DNA of 64,000 nt from Chitinophaga skermanii. Its GTDB lineage: Bacteria > Bacteroidota > Bacteroidia > Chitinophagales > Chitinophagaceae. The notes under the pieces are model-generated. The model ran no database searches. It was not told where the DNA came from and worked only from the letters and a program-made list of their open reading frames with translations. Shown here piece by piece: positions 28,219 to 36,631 of this stretch. The stretch spans positions 1-64,000 of the forward strand of contig NZ_QLLL01000006.1 of assembly GCF_003259335.1 (NCBI RefSeq), given 5' to 3'. Within the stretch, counting starts at the first letter, position 1. Each line of letters begins with the position of its first letter. The position numbers and the translations under genes are program-made.

Positions 28219-28505
28219 AAAACAGCCTTAAAACGGCTTTAAAACGAATTTTCAACCAAACCTTTACCCAGCCTACAAAAAGGTTAAAAATATCGACTTT
28301 TCAACCCTAAACTCAAACCTACAAAGCCTTTCATCGAAAAATGTCGACAAACAGTCGACAAAAGCCTTACTAAACCCTTATAAACACTCGCTTTCCCTCG
28401 GTGAAGTGTCGACAAACACTCGACAAATACTCGGCAACACCCTTACAAACACCGGGAAATTATGGGAAAACACTGGGTAAATCCTCGAAAAAAACGTGGT
28501 CAACC
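28219..28505. repeat. Long degenerate array with 11-bp period
   Basis: The stretch can be cut into about 26 consecutive 11-mers with similar layout. Examples are AAAACAGCCTT, AAAACGGCTTT and AAAACGAATTT at the start, and TCGAC cores at 28344, 28355, 28409 and 28420 plus TCGGC at 28431. Local steps are exactly 11 bp, with one slip of 54 bp between 28355 and 28409 (5 x 11 minus 1). Confidence 0.75.
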
Positions 28506-28630
28506 CCCTCCCTTCATCGACAAATTGTCACGTTAAAATACCATCACTTTTATAATACTACTTAAAAACACTCAAAACATCTCCATACCATCCAAACTAT
28601 ATGGGATATATATCCTACATATTGGAAAAA

Positions 28631-28674
28631 CATTGACCTAACATTAGAAGAACATTGGAAGAACATTAGAAGAT
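28631..28674. repeat. Short tandem array, 11-bp period (CATTRGAAGAA)
   Basis: Four units begin with CATT at 28631, 28642, 28653 and 28664, each exactly 11 bp apart: CATTGACCTAA, CATTAGAAGAA, CATTGGAAGAA and CATTAGAAGAT. Confidence 0.9.
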
Positions 28675-28809
28675 ATTACTAGTACATAACAGCAACCTTA
28701 TAACCACTTCAACACCAGCTCATTAAAAAAATATCCAACACTGCACGCACAATTCACCTAAAAAACGCCCCCCACCCCTCCAACAAAACACGCCCCCCAA
28801 AGACCTAAC

Positions 28810-28927
28810 GCCCTTCACCACAGTAGCACCCAAGCCCCATCGACATCCCGATCAAACGGCGACGCAGTCTTTCGCCGTTTGTCCTCCTTTCTTTGGTTAC
28901 TTTCTTTGGAGAAGCAAAGAAAGTAAC
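28810..28927 (+). repeat. Dispersed two-hairpin (REP-like) element, copy 2
   Basis: 118 bp, the same orientation and length as the core of copy 1, with one visible difference (ACCCAAG versus ACCAAAG). Both hairpins are intact and a C-rich tract precedes it, as in copy 1. It ends 86 nt before the small ORF at 29014. Confidence 0.92.
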
Positions 28928-29013
28928 AATTAGGATCATTACCACAGCAACATGACCGATGTTCATCAGCAGAATTTTCCGTATATTCATATTGCACCAA
29001 AAAGGAAGCAACC

Positions 29014-29409
29014 ATGATTCAATTAAATGAAGTAAAAGTGGGTGATTGGGTTTTGGCGAGGTATGAAGAGCAATTAAAAGAAGGCACTGTAACGCAAGTA
29101 GACCACGAGTTACGGCAGGCCTGTTTACAGCAAGGCGATGCGGAATATTGGTATTCCCCGGAAGATTTATCGCCGATTCCACTGAATGAAGAGCAATTGG
29201 TAAGGTTGCAATTTCAGCGTGATGATAGTGGTGGTGATGCCGGTAGGAAGTATGTACGTGGCCCGTTTTCGGTGGTGATGTACGATGCGCCGCATCATCC
29301 ATTGTTAAGCTTGCATTACCGGGATGAGACGAGAAATCTCAACGAGCCCATCATGGTGCATCAATTACAGAATCATTATCATGGTATGACGAACTGGCAA
29401 CTAGACTAA
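29014..29409 (+). CDS. Conserved hypothetical protein, KVGDWV...HQLQN type
   Basis: A 131-residue soluble protein without a known domain. It starts MIQLNEVKVGDWVLARYEEQLKEGTVTQV (an SH3-like small beta-barrel opening) and ends with PIMVHQLQNHYHGMTNWQL, a pattern I associate with small Bacteroidota proteins that carry 'VHQLQNLYFALTGEEL' tails, some near phage genes. A Tyr/Trp-rich middle part (YWYSPEDLSPIPL) follows the barrel. It stands alone on the plus strand downstream of repeat copy 2. Function unknown. Confidence 0.7.
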   Translation: MIQLNEVKVGDWVLARYEEQLKEGTVTQVDHELRQACLQQGDAEYWYSPEDLSPIPLNEEQLVRLQFQRDDSGGDAGRKYVRGPFSVVMYDAPHHPLLSLHYRDETRNLNEPIMVHQLQNHYHGMTNWQLD

Positions 29410-29585
29410 GCGCCGTTTGTTATACATTTCATATTCCACTATCTACTCTACTCCTATACTTTTTATTGAATGCAATTAAAAATTTGATATAAAATATCAA
29501 TACGGTATCGATTTGCCTATAGGAAGCGGGCAAACGAGGGGCCTATTACACTGTGTAGGAAGTGAAAACGTTGGCAATAAATGGC

Positions 29586-29807
29586 TTACAGGTAGCGTAA
29601 GGGGTTTCTTCGGGCGTTGGCAATGTAATTCTTCATATTCATCCAAAAAGCGAGAATCATGTACACAATTACGGGTGAACCCATGGTGATAAACGTGGTG
29701 TATATGAAGAATAGCCTGATTCTAGCCGTTGCCACTCCCAGCTTATTACCGATGGCTGCACAAACGCCAAAGGCCTGCCATTCAATAAAATCTTTCAATC
29801 TATTCAT
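29586..29807 (-). CDS. PspC-domain small membrane protein
   Basis: A 73-residue protein matching the PspC domain: a short N-terminal segment, GVCAAIGNKLGVATARIRLFFIYTTF, then a hydrophobic helix (ITMGSPVIVYMILAFWM) and a basic tail. PspC proteins sense envelope stress in the phage-shock response of enterobacteria. In Bacteroidota, short stand-alone copies are common and their role is unproved. Isolated between the plus-strand hypothetical gene and aconitase. Confidence 0.85.
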   Translation of the reverse strand: MNRLKDFIEWQAFGVCAAIGNKLGVATARIRLFFIYTTFITMGSPVIVYMILAFWMNMKNYIANARRNPLRYL

Positions 29808-30023
29808 ATATCAAATTTATCGTAATTATTTGTCAATTCAAAATGACAATTCTCCCCTTTGGGGCATCTTTTAACAATTTATAAAATTAACGGGATAAAA
29901 CAGGCGGGTGGCGCTTGAACCAATATTATTTCGTATATGTAAATGCGTTAAAAGTTTAAAAACTGTTCAAATTTGATTAACTTCGCGGTGCATTTTTTAA
30001 CCGCTCTTAAATTCTTTATTTCC

Positions 30024-32288
30024 ATGGTGTTTGATATAGACATGATTAAAAGAGTGTACGAAGCATTACCGGGTAAGGTGGAAGCTACCCGTAAAATGTT
30101 AGGTCGTCCGCTCACATTGGCCGAAAAGATTCTCTACGCTCACCTTTACGCACCTACTCCTACTGCATACGAACGAGGAAAATCTTACGTAGAGTTTGCA
30201 CCTGATCGCGTGGCGATGCAAGATGCAACGGCGCAAATGGCGCTTTTGCAGTTCATGACTTGCGGTCGTGATAAAGTTGCTGTACCATCAACCGTACACT
30301 GTGACCACTTAATTCAAGCGAAAGTTGGTGCTACACAGGATTTGGCAATTGCGATTGATACAAATAAAGAAGTTTACGATTTCTTATCTTCTATCTCAAA
30401 TAAATACGGCATCGGTTTCTGGAAACCGGGTGCTGGTATCATTCACCAAGTAGTTATTGAGAACTACGCATTCCCTGGTGGTATGATGATTGGTACAGAC
30501 TCACACACACCGAATGCCGGTGGTATGGGTATGCTCGCTATTGGTGTGGGCGGTGCCGATGCGGTTGACGTAATGGCCGGTTTACCATGGGAACTTAAAA
30601 TGCCGAAATTGATCGGTGTTAAGTTAACGGGTAAATTGAGCGGTTGGGTTTCTGCAAAAGACGTTATTTTAAAAGTAGCTGGTATCTTAACCGTTAAAGG
30701 TGGTACTGGTTGCATCGTTGAATACTTTGGTGAAGGTGCCGATAGCTTAAGCGCTACCGGTAAAGGCACTATCTGTAACATGGGTGCTGAAATTGGTGCT
30801 ACTTGTTCTGTATTCGCATACGACGAGAAAATGGCCGATTACTTGAAAGTTACTAGCCGTGCAGAAGTTGCTGCTTTGGCTGATGGCGTGAAAGATCATT
30901 TACGTCCAGATGCTGAAGTATACGCTGATCCTGCTAAATACTACGACCAAGTAATTGAAATCAATTTGGATGAATTGGAACCATATGTAAACGGTCCTTT
31001 CACACCAGATTTGGCTTGGCCTTTATCTAAATTCGCGCAAGCGGTGAAAGAAAACAACTGGCCAGAAAAATTGGAAGTTGCTTTGATCGGTTCTTGTACG
31101 AACTCTTCTTACGAAGATATCTCTCGCTCTGCTTCTTTAGCGAAACAAGCGATTACTAAGAATTTAAAAGTTCAATCAGAATTCACGATTACACCTGGTT
31201 CTGAATTGGTACGCTATACAATCGAAAGAGATGGTTTGTTAAATACCTTCGATCAAATCGGCGGTGTTGTATTGGCAAACGCTTGCGGTCCTTGTATCGG
31301 TCAATGGGCTCGTCACATCGATGATCCTAACCGCAAAAACTCTATCATCACTTCTTTCAACCGTAACTTCGCAAAACGTAATGACGGTTTAGCTTCAACA
31401 CACGCGTTCGTAGCTTCTCCAGAAATCGTAACTGCTTTGGCTATCGCGGGTGATTTGACATTCAACCCAATGACAGACACCTTGAAAAACCAAGACGGCG
31501 TAGAAGTTAAATTGGATGAGCCAACAGGTTTCGAATTACCACCAGCAGGCTTCTCTGTAGATGATCCAGGTTACCAAGCTCCAGCAGCTGACGGTAGCGG
31601 TGTACAAGTTGTTGTATCTCCAACCAGCGATCGTTTACAATTGTTAGCACCATTCACAGCATGGGAAGGTGTTGACTTGAAAGGCTTGAAATTGTTGATC
31701 AAAGCGAAAGGTAAATGTACGACGGATCACATCTCTATGGCTGGTCCTTGGTTGAAATACCGCGGTCACCTCGACAACATCTCTAACAACATGTTGATCG
31801 GTGCTGTAAACGCTTACAACGATAAAACAGATACTGTTAAGAACCAATTAACAGGTGAATACGGTGCTGTTCCAGCAACTGCACGTGCTTACAAAGCTGC
31901 TCATATCGGTTCTGTAGTAGTGGGTGACGAAAACTACGGTGAAGGTTCATCACGCGAACACGCAGCGATGGAACCACGTCACTTAGGTGTTCGTGCTATC
32001 TTGGTGAAATCATTCGCACGTATCCACGAAACAAACTTGAAAAAGCAAGGTATGTTGGCATTGACATTTGCTAACAAAGAAGATTACGAATTAATCCAAG
32101 AAGACGATGTGATCGACATCTTAGGATTAACCACATTCGCACCTGGTAAAACATTAACCGTGGTTGCACACCACGCTGATGGTACTAGCAGCGAAATCGT
32201 AGTTAACCACACTTACAATGAACAACAGATTGAGTGGTTCAAAGCAGGTGGTGCGTTGAATGTTATTCGTGCTTCTTTTGCTAAGTAA
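30024..32288 (+). CDS. acn: Aconitate hydratase, mitochondrial type
   Basis: A 754-residue [4Fe-4S] enzyme of the TCA cycle that interconverts citrate and isocitrate. Cluster cysteines: C358 in GSCTNSS and C421/C424 in ACGPCIG. The swivel domain has [20 protein letters not shown] and [15 protein letters not shown] (active-site SSREH). These blocks and the length match eukaryotic mitochondrial aconitase closely, rather than AcnA or AcnB. An in-frame start at 29973 exists, but the ATG at 30024 gives [20 protein letters not shown], the expected N-terminus. A near-match promoter box (TAACTTCG, 29978-29985) lies upstream. Strong codon bias suggests high expression. Confidence 0.95.
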   Translation: MVFDIDMIKRVYEALPGKVEATRKMLGRPLTLAEKILYAHLYAPTPTAYERGKSYVEFAPDRVAMQDATAQMALLQFMTCGRDKVAVPSTVHCDHLIQAKVGATQDLAIAIDTNKEVYDFLSSISNKYGIGFWKPGAGIIHQVVIENYAFPGGMMIGTDSHTPNAGGMGMLAIGVGGADAVDVMAGLPWELKMPKLIGVKLTGKLSGWVSAKDVILKVAGILTVKGGTGCIVEYFGEGADSLSATGKGTICNMGAEIGATCSVFAYDEKMADYLKVTSRAEVAALADGVKDHLRPDAEVYADPAKYYDQVIEINLDELEPYVNGPFTPDLAWPLSKFAQAVKENNWPEKLEVALIGSCTNSSYEDISRSASLAKQAITKNLKVQSEFTITPGSELVRYTIERDGLLNTFDQIGGVVLANACGPCIGQWARHIDDPNRKNSIITSFNRNFAKRNDGLASTHAFVASPEIVTALAIAGDLTFNPMTDTLKNQDGVEVKLDEPTGFELPPAGFSVDDPGYQAPAADGSGVQVVVSPTSDRLQLLAPFTAWEGVDLKGLKLLIKAKGKCTTDHISMAGPWLKYRGHLDNISNNMLIGAVNAYNDKTDTVKNQLTGEYGAVPATARAYKAAHIGSVVVGDENYGEGSSREHAAMEPRHLGVRAILVKSFARIHETNLKKQGMLALTFANKEDYELIQEDDVIDILGLTTFAPGKTLTVVAHHADGTSSEIVVNHTYNEQQIEWFKAGGALNVIRASFAK

Positions 32289-32311
32289 TTAGTAGAATAG
32301 ATCTCTTATAT

Positions 32312-32347
32312 AATCCCGTTTCTAGCGATAGAAGCGGGATTTTTTTA
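32312..32347 (+). terminator. Rho-independent terminator of aconitase
   Basis: 13-bp stem AATCCCGTTTCTA / TAGAAGCGGGATT with one wobble and a GCGA tetraloop, followed by TTTTTT. Confidence 0.88.
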
Positions 32348-33067
32348 TGCTTAATTTCTTAGAAAGGTTTTTATAATAGCGGTGTTTTATCTTTTATTCA
32401 AATCCTATTTGTTACTTTCTTTGCTTCTCCAAAGAAAGTAACCAAAGAAAGGAGGACAAACGGCGAAAGACTGCGTCGCCGTTTGATCGGGATGTCGATG
32501 GGGCTTTGGTGCTACTGTGGTGAAGGGGCATTGGGTGCTTTGTGGTGCCTGTTGTGTTGGGGGTGTGGTTTGATTATATTGGGGTTTGTGTTTTGATTGG
32601 GATGGGGGAGATTGGGTGGTTGGGTTGAGTTAAAATCTGTTCAATAGTTGTCAATATTGGGTAAATGGAGTGCTGGATTTTGGGGTAGTTTCGTTTATCA
32701 CAATTAGGCTGACCTGTGTTAGTTATACTCATTCTTTGAGGCATGTTATGGCCTTTGTTGTTGTGTTGCCCGTTTTACATGTCTTTTCTTTAGTGCTGCT
32801 GTCCAACTGAAATCAATGAAACAATAGCTTATATTTTTATTGCCTGCAGGAAATTTTTTTGTACCAAAATCTAGTGTATGAAGTAATTGATGAACATCTA
32901 TTATTGTTGACTTTTGTTTTTGTTTTTTTACTTGTTGTTCTGTTCTTTTCTTCCACAAAACAGAACGTAACCTGCCATTCTACTATTCTAAGCAATCAAT
33001 TTAACAACCAAAAAAACTGCGCTAAGTAAGGCTTAGTGACGGGTATCTATTTCCTTAAACGTTTGTT
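32348..33067. other. Intergenic region: inverted repeat copy 3, G-rich tract and unassigned AT-rich DNA
   Basis: The two-hairpin element occupies 32411-32563 and is followed by a G-rich tract (the mirror of the C-rich tract of the other copies). From about 32640 to 33067 the DNA is AT-rich. One 70-codon minus-strand frame there (32746-32958) is Lys-rich and has no support. No exact promoter box was found for the gene at 33068. Confidence 0.55.
32411..32563 (-). repeat. Dispersed two-hairpin (REP-like) element, copy 3 (inverted)
   Basis: Reverse-complement copy of the element at 25667-25815. The core 32411-32529 has one extra G (119 versus 118 bp) and intact hairpins, and similarity continues through the GTTGTGTTGGGG side to about 32563. 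The G-rich tract beyond corresponds to the C-rich tract before copies 1 and 2. Confidence 0.92.
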
Positions 33068-36000
33068 ATGTTACAATTATCTACTCGTGTAATTGTGCAA
33101 TGGCTATGCTTTGGCCTTTGCTTTTGTTGTACCGTTGTGTCGGGACAGCAATTATCTCCTGAACATTGTGGTGCTACGCGTGCCATGGAAAGTTTGTATA
33201 GGAAGCATCCTGCTTCTAAAAAAGCGGCTTTATTGGAAGAGGTGAAAACGAAGGCGTTTGTGCAGGAAAGGGAAGCGAAAAGATGGGCGAAAACGGCGCT
33301 GGCTTCACAGACTTTTGTTATTCCAGTGGTGTTTCATGTGAATGATCCTGTGAACCCGTATAAGGTAACTTTAGAACAGGTGCAAAGTGCGATCAATATT
33401 TTAAACCAAGATTATAGTTTGACGAATGCAGATGCATCGACGATTGATGCACGGTTTAGTGGACTAGCAGCGAATGTTAATATACAGTTTCGCCTGGCTG
33501 AAATTGATCCACAAGGGAATCCTACAACCGGTGTTACTTATCACTTTAATGATTTGGATGGGCGTGCGCCCGATGGAACGGGATCGGCGGTGAAAAGTAT
33601 TTCCTATTGGCCAGGGGAGAAATATTTGAATATTTGGGTGGTTAGTGAAGTAGAACAAAAAGGGGTGTATAATAACTCGGGCTGGGCCTACTTACCCGAT
33701 AATTGGGTGGCCACTAATCACCTGGATGGTATTGTATACAATTGGCGGTATTTAGGGGCGCCAGGGATAGGAAGTTCCGAAGCTGGGTCTGCTTACATGA
33801 AAAGGGTACTTACGCACGAAGTAGGACACTTTTTGAACCTGTGGCATGCATTCGATAATGAATGTAATGCGCCGGGGGATTATGTGGATGATACACCGCC
33901 TACGAAGTCGAATTACGGGGGGTGTAATGTGAATGCTAATTGGTGCGGTGTAACAGCCAATGTGGAGAATTATATGGATTATTCCAATTGTCCTAAGATG
34001 TTTACAACGGGGCAGGCCGACCGTATGATAGCGGCTTTAAATAGTAGTGTTGCCGCTAGGAATAACTTATGGTCGGCAGCTAACTTGGCGGCTACTTTGT
34101 TACCGGCGAATACGAAACGGTTGATTCCGAAGTTCAATATATTCTCGGAGAGTGATGTGAACAATGGTAGTTTCAATGAAGTGGATACGTTGAAATTATT
34201 GTACGGGGCTAAGTTTACGGCTAGCAGTGGCAGCTTTACGCAAGGCACACATTTTACCGTGGCAAACCTGCCGAGCGGGTTAACGGCCAGTATTCAATTG
34301 ATGAACGATTCTGTGGCTACGCTTCGCTTTAATGGTGCCGCTAGCAACCACGTAGTGCTCAATAATACCGACAGTGTGAAAATTACGATGCTCAATGCCG
34401 CTATTGTTGGAGGTGCAAGTGTATTATACAAACCTGGTATTACGCTTAGTCTTCGCTTTATTAATCCTTACAAAATTGTGTACAACGATATTGCCGACTT
34501 TACTATTAGTGCTAACAATGTATGGACGTACTTTAGTTTGGGTGTAGGTGATGCTGCATATGGAGGATGGTTTAATGCCAATAAATTGCGATTAGAGACC
34601 TACCAAAAAGCAGCGATTAGCGTAGGTAGTACACGGAATATCCGGTTGATTAATGCTGGGGCTAATATCTCCGATACATCGAACTTTATAGCTGGTGGCG
34701 CTTACCCAGACGAGCATGATATTTACAGTAGCAGCTACACAGCATGGGCAGGGAAAACAGGCTATGTTGGGATACGTTTTACAGTAGGTGGTAAATACCG
34801 TTATGGTTGGTTAAGAATTAGCGTTGCCGCTAATGGTAGCAGTTACACGATTAAGGATTATGCGTATAACGAAACCCCGAATGCTAATATCGTAGCCGGT
34901 AATGCTGGGGCTCCTACCCTTTCTTGGTCGAAATTAGCTTTTAGAGAAAGCTTGGTGAATGATGGCGCCTTGGGTGATACAGCAGAGCTGCATGTATTAG
35001 GCGCTTCGTTTGTAGTACCGAGTGGTAATTTAACAAGTGGTACACATTATACCATTAGCAATGTGCCCAGTGGGTTAACAGCGGTAGTGAAAGTAATAAA
35101 TGGGAACACGGCGCAATTGTATTTTACGGGCAAAGCAACAGCACATGCTACTAGCAATAATGCCAATGTAAGTATACAATTATTGCCTTCGGCATTTTCG
35201 GGTGGAATTGCTGTAGATAGCGCTTCGAAGCAATTGGCTGTGAATTTCCGTAACCCGTACCTTGTAAAATACGTGGATGTGAACGATACGACGTTTACCA
35301 TTCATACAACGAGTAATTGGTATTACTTTTTGGTAGATAATATAGCAACAGCTGCTTACGGTATGTGGGCAGATAGCGGCAAGCTTAGGTTGGAAACTTA
35401 TACCAAACCAATGGTATGCGTGGGCAATACGCGGAATATTGCTTTGTTGGGAGCGAATGTAAATATCAGCGACACGTCGAACTTTGTGGCGGGTGGCGAT
35501 TACCCGTATGAGCATGAATTGGTGACCAATAGTTACACCGCATGGAAAGGACAAACCGGCTACGCGGGCTTCTCGTTCAATATAGGTGATGAAAAATACT
35601 ACGGTTGGTTCCGTTTCAAAGTAAATGCAGCGGGTACTAGTTATTCCTTGATGGATTATGCGTACAATACGCAACCCAATGGCGCCCTCAAAACAGGCCA
35701 AAGTAGTACCCCTATTGATACCAGTACCCAAAGTGCTTATTGCACCGCTTCCACGGCCTTAGATTACAACACCATTACGCGTGTACGCTTTGCGAACTTG
35801 GATAAAACATCCAGTTGGAATGGCTACAGTGATTTCACCACTAGCATTGCCACGGTAACAGCAGGACAATCCTATTCGCTTGAAGTGAATTTGAATGTTG
35901 AATACTGGCCAGATATAGCTGTGGGTGCGTGGATAGATTGGAATAACAACAAGCAATTTGAAACAAGTGAACGCGTGTATTACAAACGCGGTAGTGGTCC

Positions 36001-36436
36001 GTTTACAGCAAGCATTCCTGTGCCGGCAAATGCTGCCATTGGGAATACACGTATGCGCGTACGCATGGGATATGGACAAGATATTTCAGCTTGTGGTGTA
36101 GATAATTACCAAGGCGAGGTGGAAGATTATACGGTGAAAGTAAATGCCGGCAGCCCTGGGATGCAGGCACCTGTGGAAGGGTTATATACTGCGTTAAAAG
36201 CGAATAGTCCATTTGAGCAAACCTTGCAAATTCAATATGTTAGCAAACAAAACGGGCCTGGTATCGTACGCTTGTACAATATTAAAGGCGTGTTGGTGTA
36301 TACGGAGAAAGTCAATACTGTAAAAGGTGCGAACTTGTTCAGTTTGCATGATGTGGGTAGTTTGCCTAGCGGGGTGTATGTATTGGAAATTGTATCGAAG
36401 TTTGATATTAACAGGATAAAAGTGGTGAAACAATAA
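33068..36436 (+). CDS. Secreted M43-type (pappalysin-like) metalloprotease with T9SS sorting domain
   Basis: A 1,122-residue exported protein. Order: signal peptide (to about residue 27, VVSGQQ), propeptide-like region, zinc protease domain (about 85-335) with HEVGHFLNLWH (H250, E251, H254, H260) and Met-turn ENYMDYS. Two about 265-residue beta-rich repeats follow (about 355-615 and 622-885; shared NTRNI, SDTSNF.AGG.YP.EH and YTAW.G.TGY). Then comes a GEVED domain (about 893-1030; AVGAWIDWNNNKQF ... NYQGEVEDY) and a type A sorting domain (VRLYNIKGVLVY ... LPSGVYVLEI ... IKVVKQ). It is cleaved and anchored or released by the T9SS. In the zinc motif, Asn replaces the usual Gly (HExxHxxGxxH). 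Confidence 0.9.
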   Translation: MLQLSTRVIVQWLCFGLCFCCTVVSGQQLSPEHCGATRAMESLYRKHPASKKAALLEEVKTKAFVQEREAKRWAKTALASQTFVIPVVFHVNDPVNPYKVTLEQVQSAINILNQDYSLTNADASTIDARFSGLAANVNIQFRLAEIDPQGNPTTGVTYHFNDLDGRAPDGTGSAVKSISYWPGEKYLNIWVVSEVEQKGVYNNSGWAYLPDNWVATNHLDGIVYNWRYLGAPGIGSSEAGSAYMKRVLTHEVGHFLNLWHAFDNECNAPGDYVDDTPPTKSNYGGCNVNANWCGVTANVENYMDYSNCPKMFTTGQADRMIAALNSSVAARNNLWSAANLAATLLPANTKRLIPKFNIFSESDVNNGSFNEVDTLKLLYGAKFTASSGSFTQGTHFTVANLPSGLTASIQLMNDSVATLRFNGAASNHVVLNNTDSVKITMLNAAIVGGASVLYKPGITLSLRFINPYKIVYNDIADFTISANNVWTYFSLGVGDAAYGGWFNANKLRLETYQKAAISVGSTRNIRLINAGANISDTSNFIAGGAYPDEHDIYSSSYTAWAGKTGYVGIRFTVGGKYRYGWLRISVAANGSSYTIKDYAYNETPNANIVAGNAGAPTLSWSKLAFRESLVNDGALGDTAELHVLGASFVVPSGNLTSGTHYTISNVPSGLTAVVKVINGNTAQLYFTGKATAHATSNNANVSIQLLPSAFSGGIAVDSASKQLAVNFRNPYLVKYVDVNDTTFTIHTTSNWYYFLVDNIATAAYGMWADSGKLRLETYTKPMVCVGNTRNIALLGANVNISDTSNFVAGGDYPYEHELVTNSYTAWKGQTGYAGFSFNIGDEKYYGWFRFKVNAAGTSYSLMDYAYNTQPNGALKTGQSSTPIDTSTQSAYCTASTALDYNTITRVRFANLDKTSSWNGYSDFTTSIATVTAGQSYSLEVNLNVEYWPDIAVGAWIDWNNNKQFETSERVYYKRGSGPFTASIPVPANAAIGNTRMRVRMGYGQDISACGVDNYQGEVEDYTVKVNAGSPGMQAPVEGLYTALKANSPFEQTLQIQYVSKQNGPGIVRLYNIKGVLVYTEKVNTVKGANLFSLHDVGSLPSGVYVLEIVSKFDINRIKVVKQ

Positions 36437-36529
36437 TTGTATCAATGTTTGATACAACAACTAAAAGATCAACTGAGCGTAGCAACGGCTGTTTAATAGA
36501 ATGGCCGGTGTTCGTTCCACACAAAAACA

Positions 36530-36555
36530 AAGCGCGACCTAAACAAGTCGCGCTT
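36530..36555. terminator. Hairpin terminator between the M43 protease and the beta-barrel gene
   Basis: Perfect 9-bp stem AAGCGCGAC / GTCGCGCTT with an 8-nt loop. The minus-strand side is followed by a T-rich run, so it serves the 36632 gene best and may also stop plus-strand transcription. Confidence 0.7.
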
Positions 36556-36631
36556 ATTATCCATCCTTATATATACCTAAAACTGTTATGCAGTTTTTCG
36601 GGTAAGTTTTGATGTTTTACCATCTATATTT

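Larger units (their letters stand above)
28008..29013. other. 1-kb intergenic region dominated by non-coding repeats
   Basis: Holds a long 11-bp periodic array (28219-28505), a short one (28631-28674), a C-rich tract (about 28755-28800) and copy 2 of the two-hairpin element (28810-28927). Reading frames across it are low complexity or traverse the repeats, so I call no gene. Confidence 0.65.

Noticed and set aside
28219-28505. CRISPR array as explanation of the periodic region
   Set aside because: The period is 11 bp with no alternation of conserved repeats and unique spacers, and no cas genes are nearby.
28805-29302. 165-codon minus-strand ORF
   Set aside because: It runs through repeat copy 2 and antisense to the 29014-29409 gene; the KKVTKERR peptide is the element itself.
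32746-32958. 70-codon minus-strand ORF, Lys/Gln-rich
   Set aside because: No family pattern, no promoter box and low-complexity ends; AT-rich intergenic DNA gives such frames by chance. I cannot exclude a gene fragment.
35180-35731. 183-codon ORF antisense to the M43 protease gene
   Set aside because: Shadow of the beta-repeat coding region.
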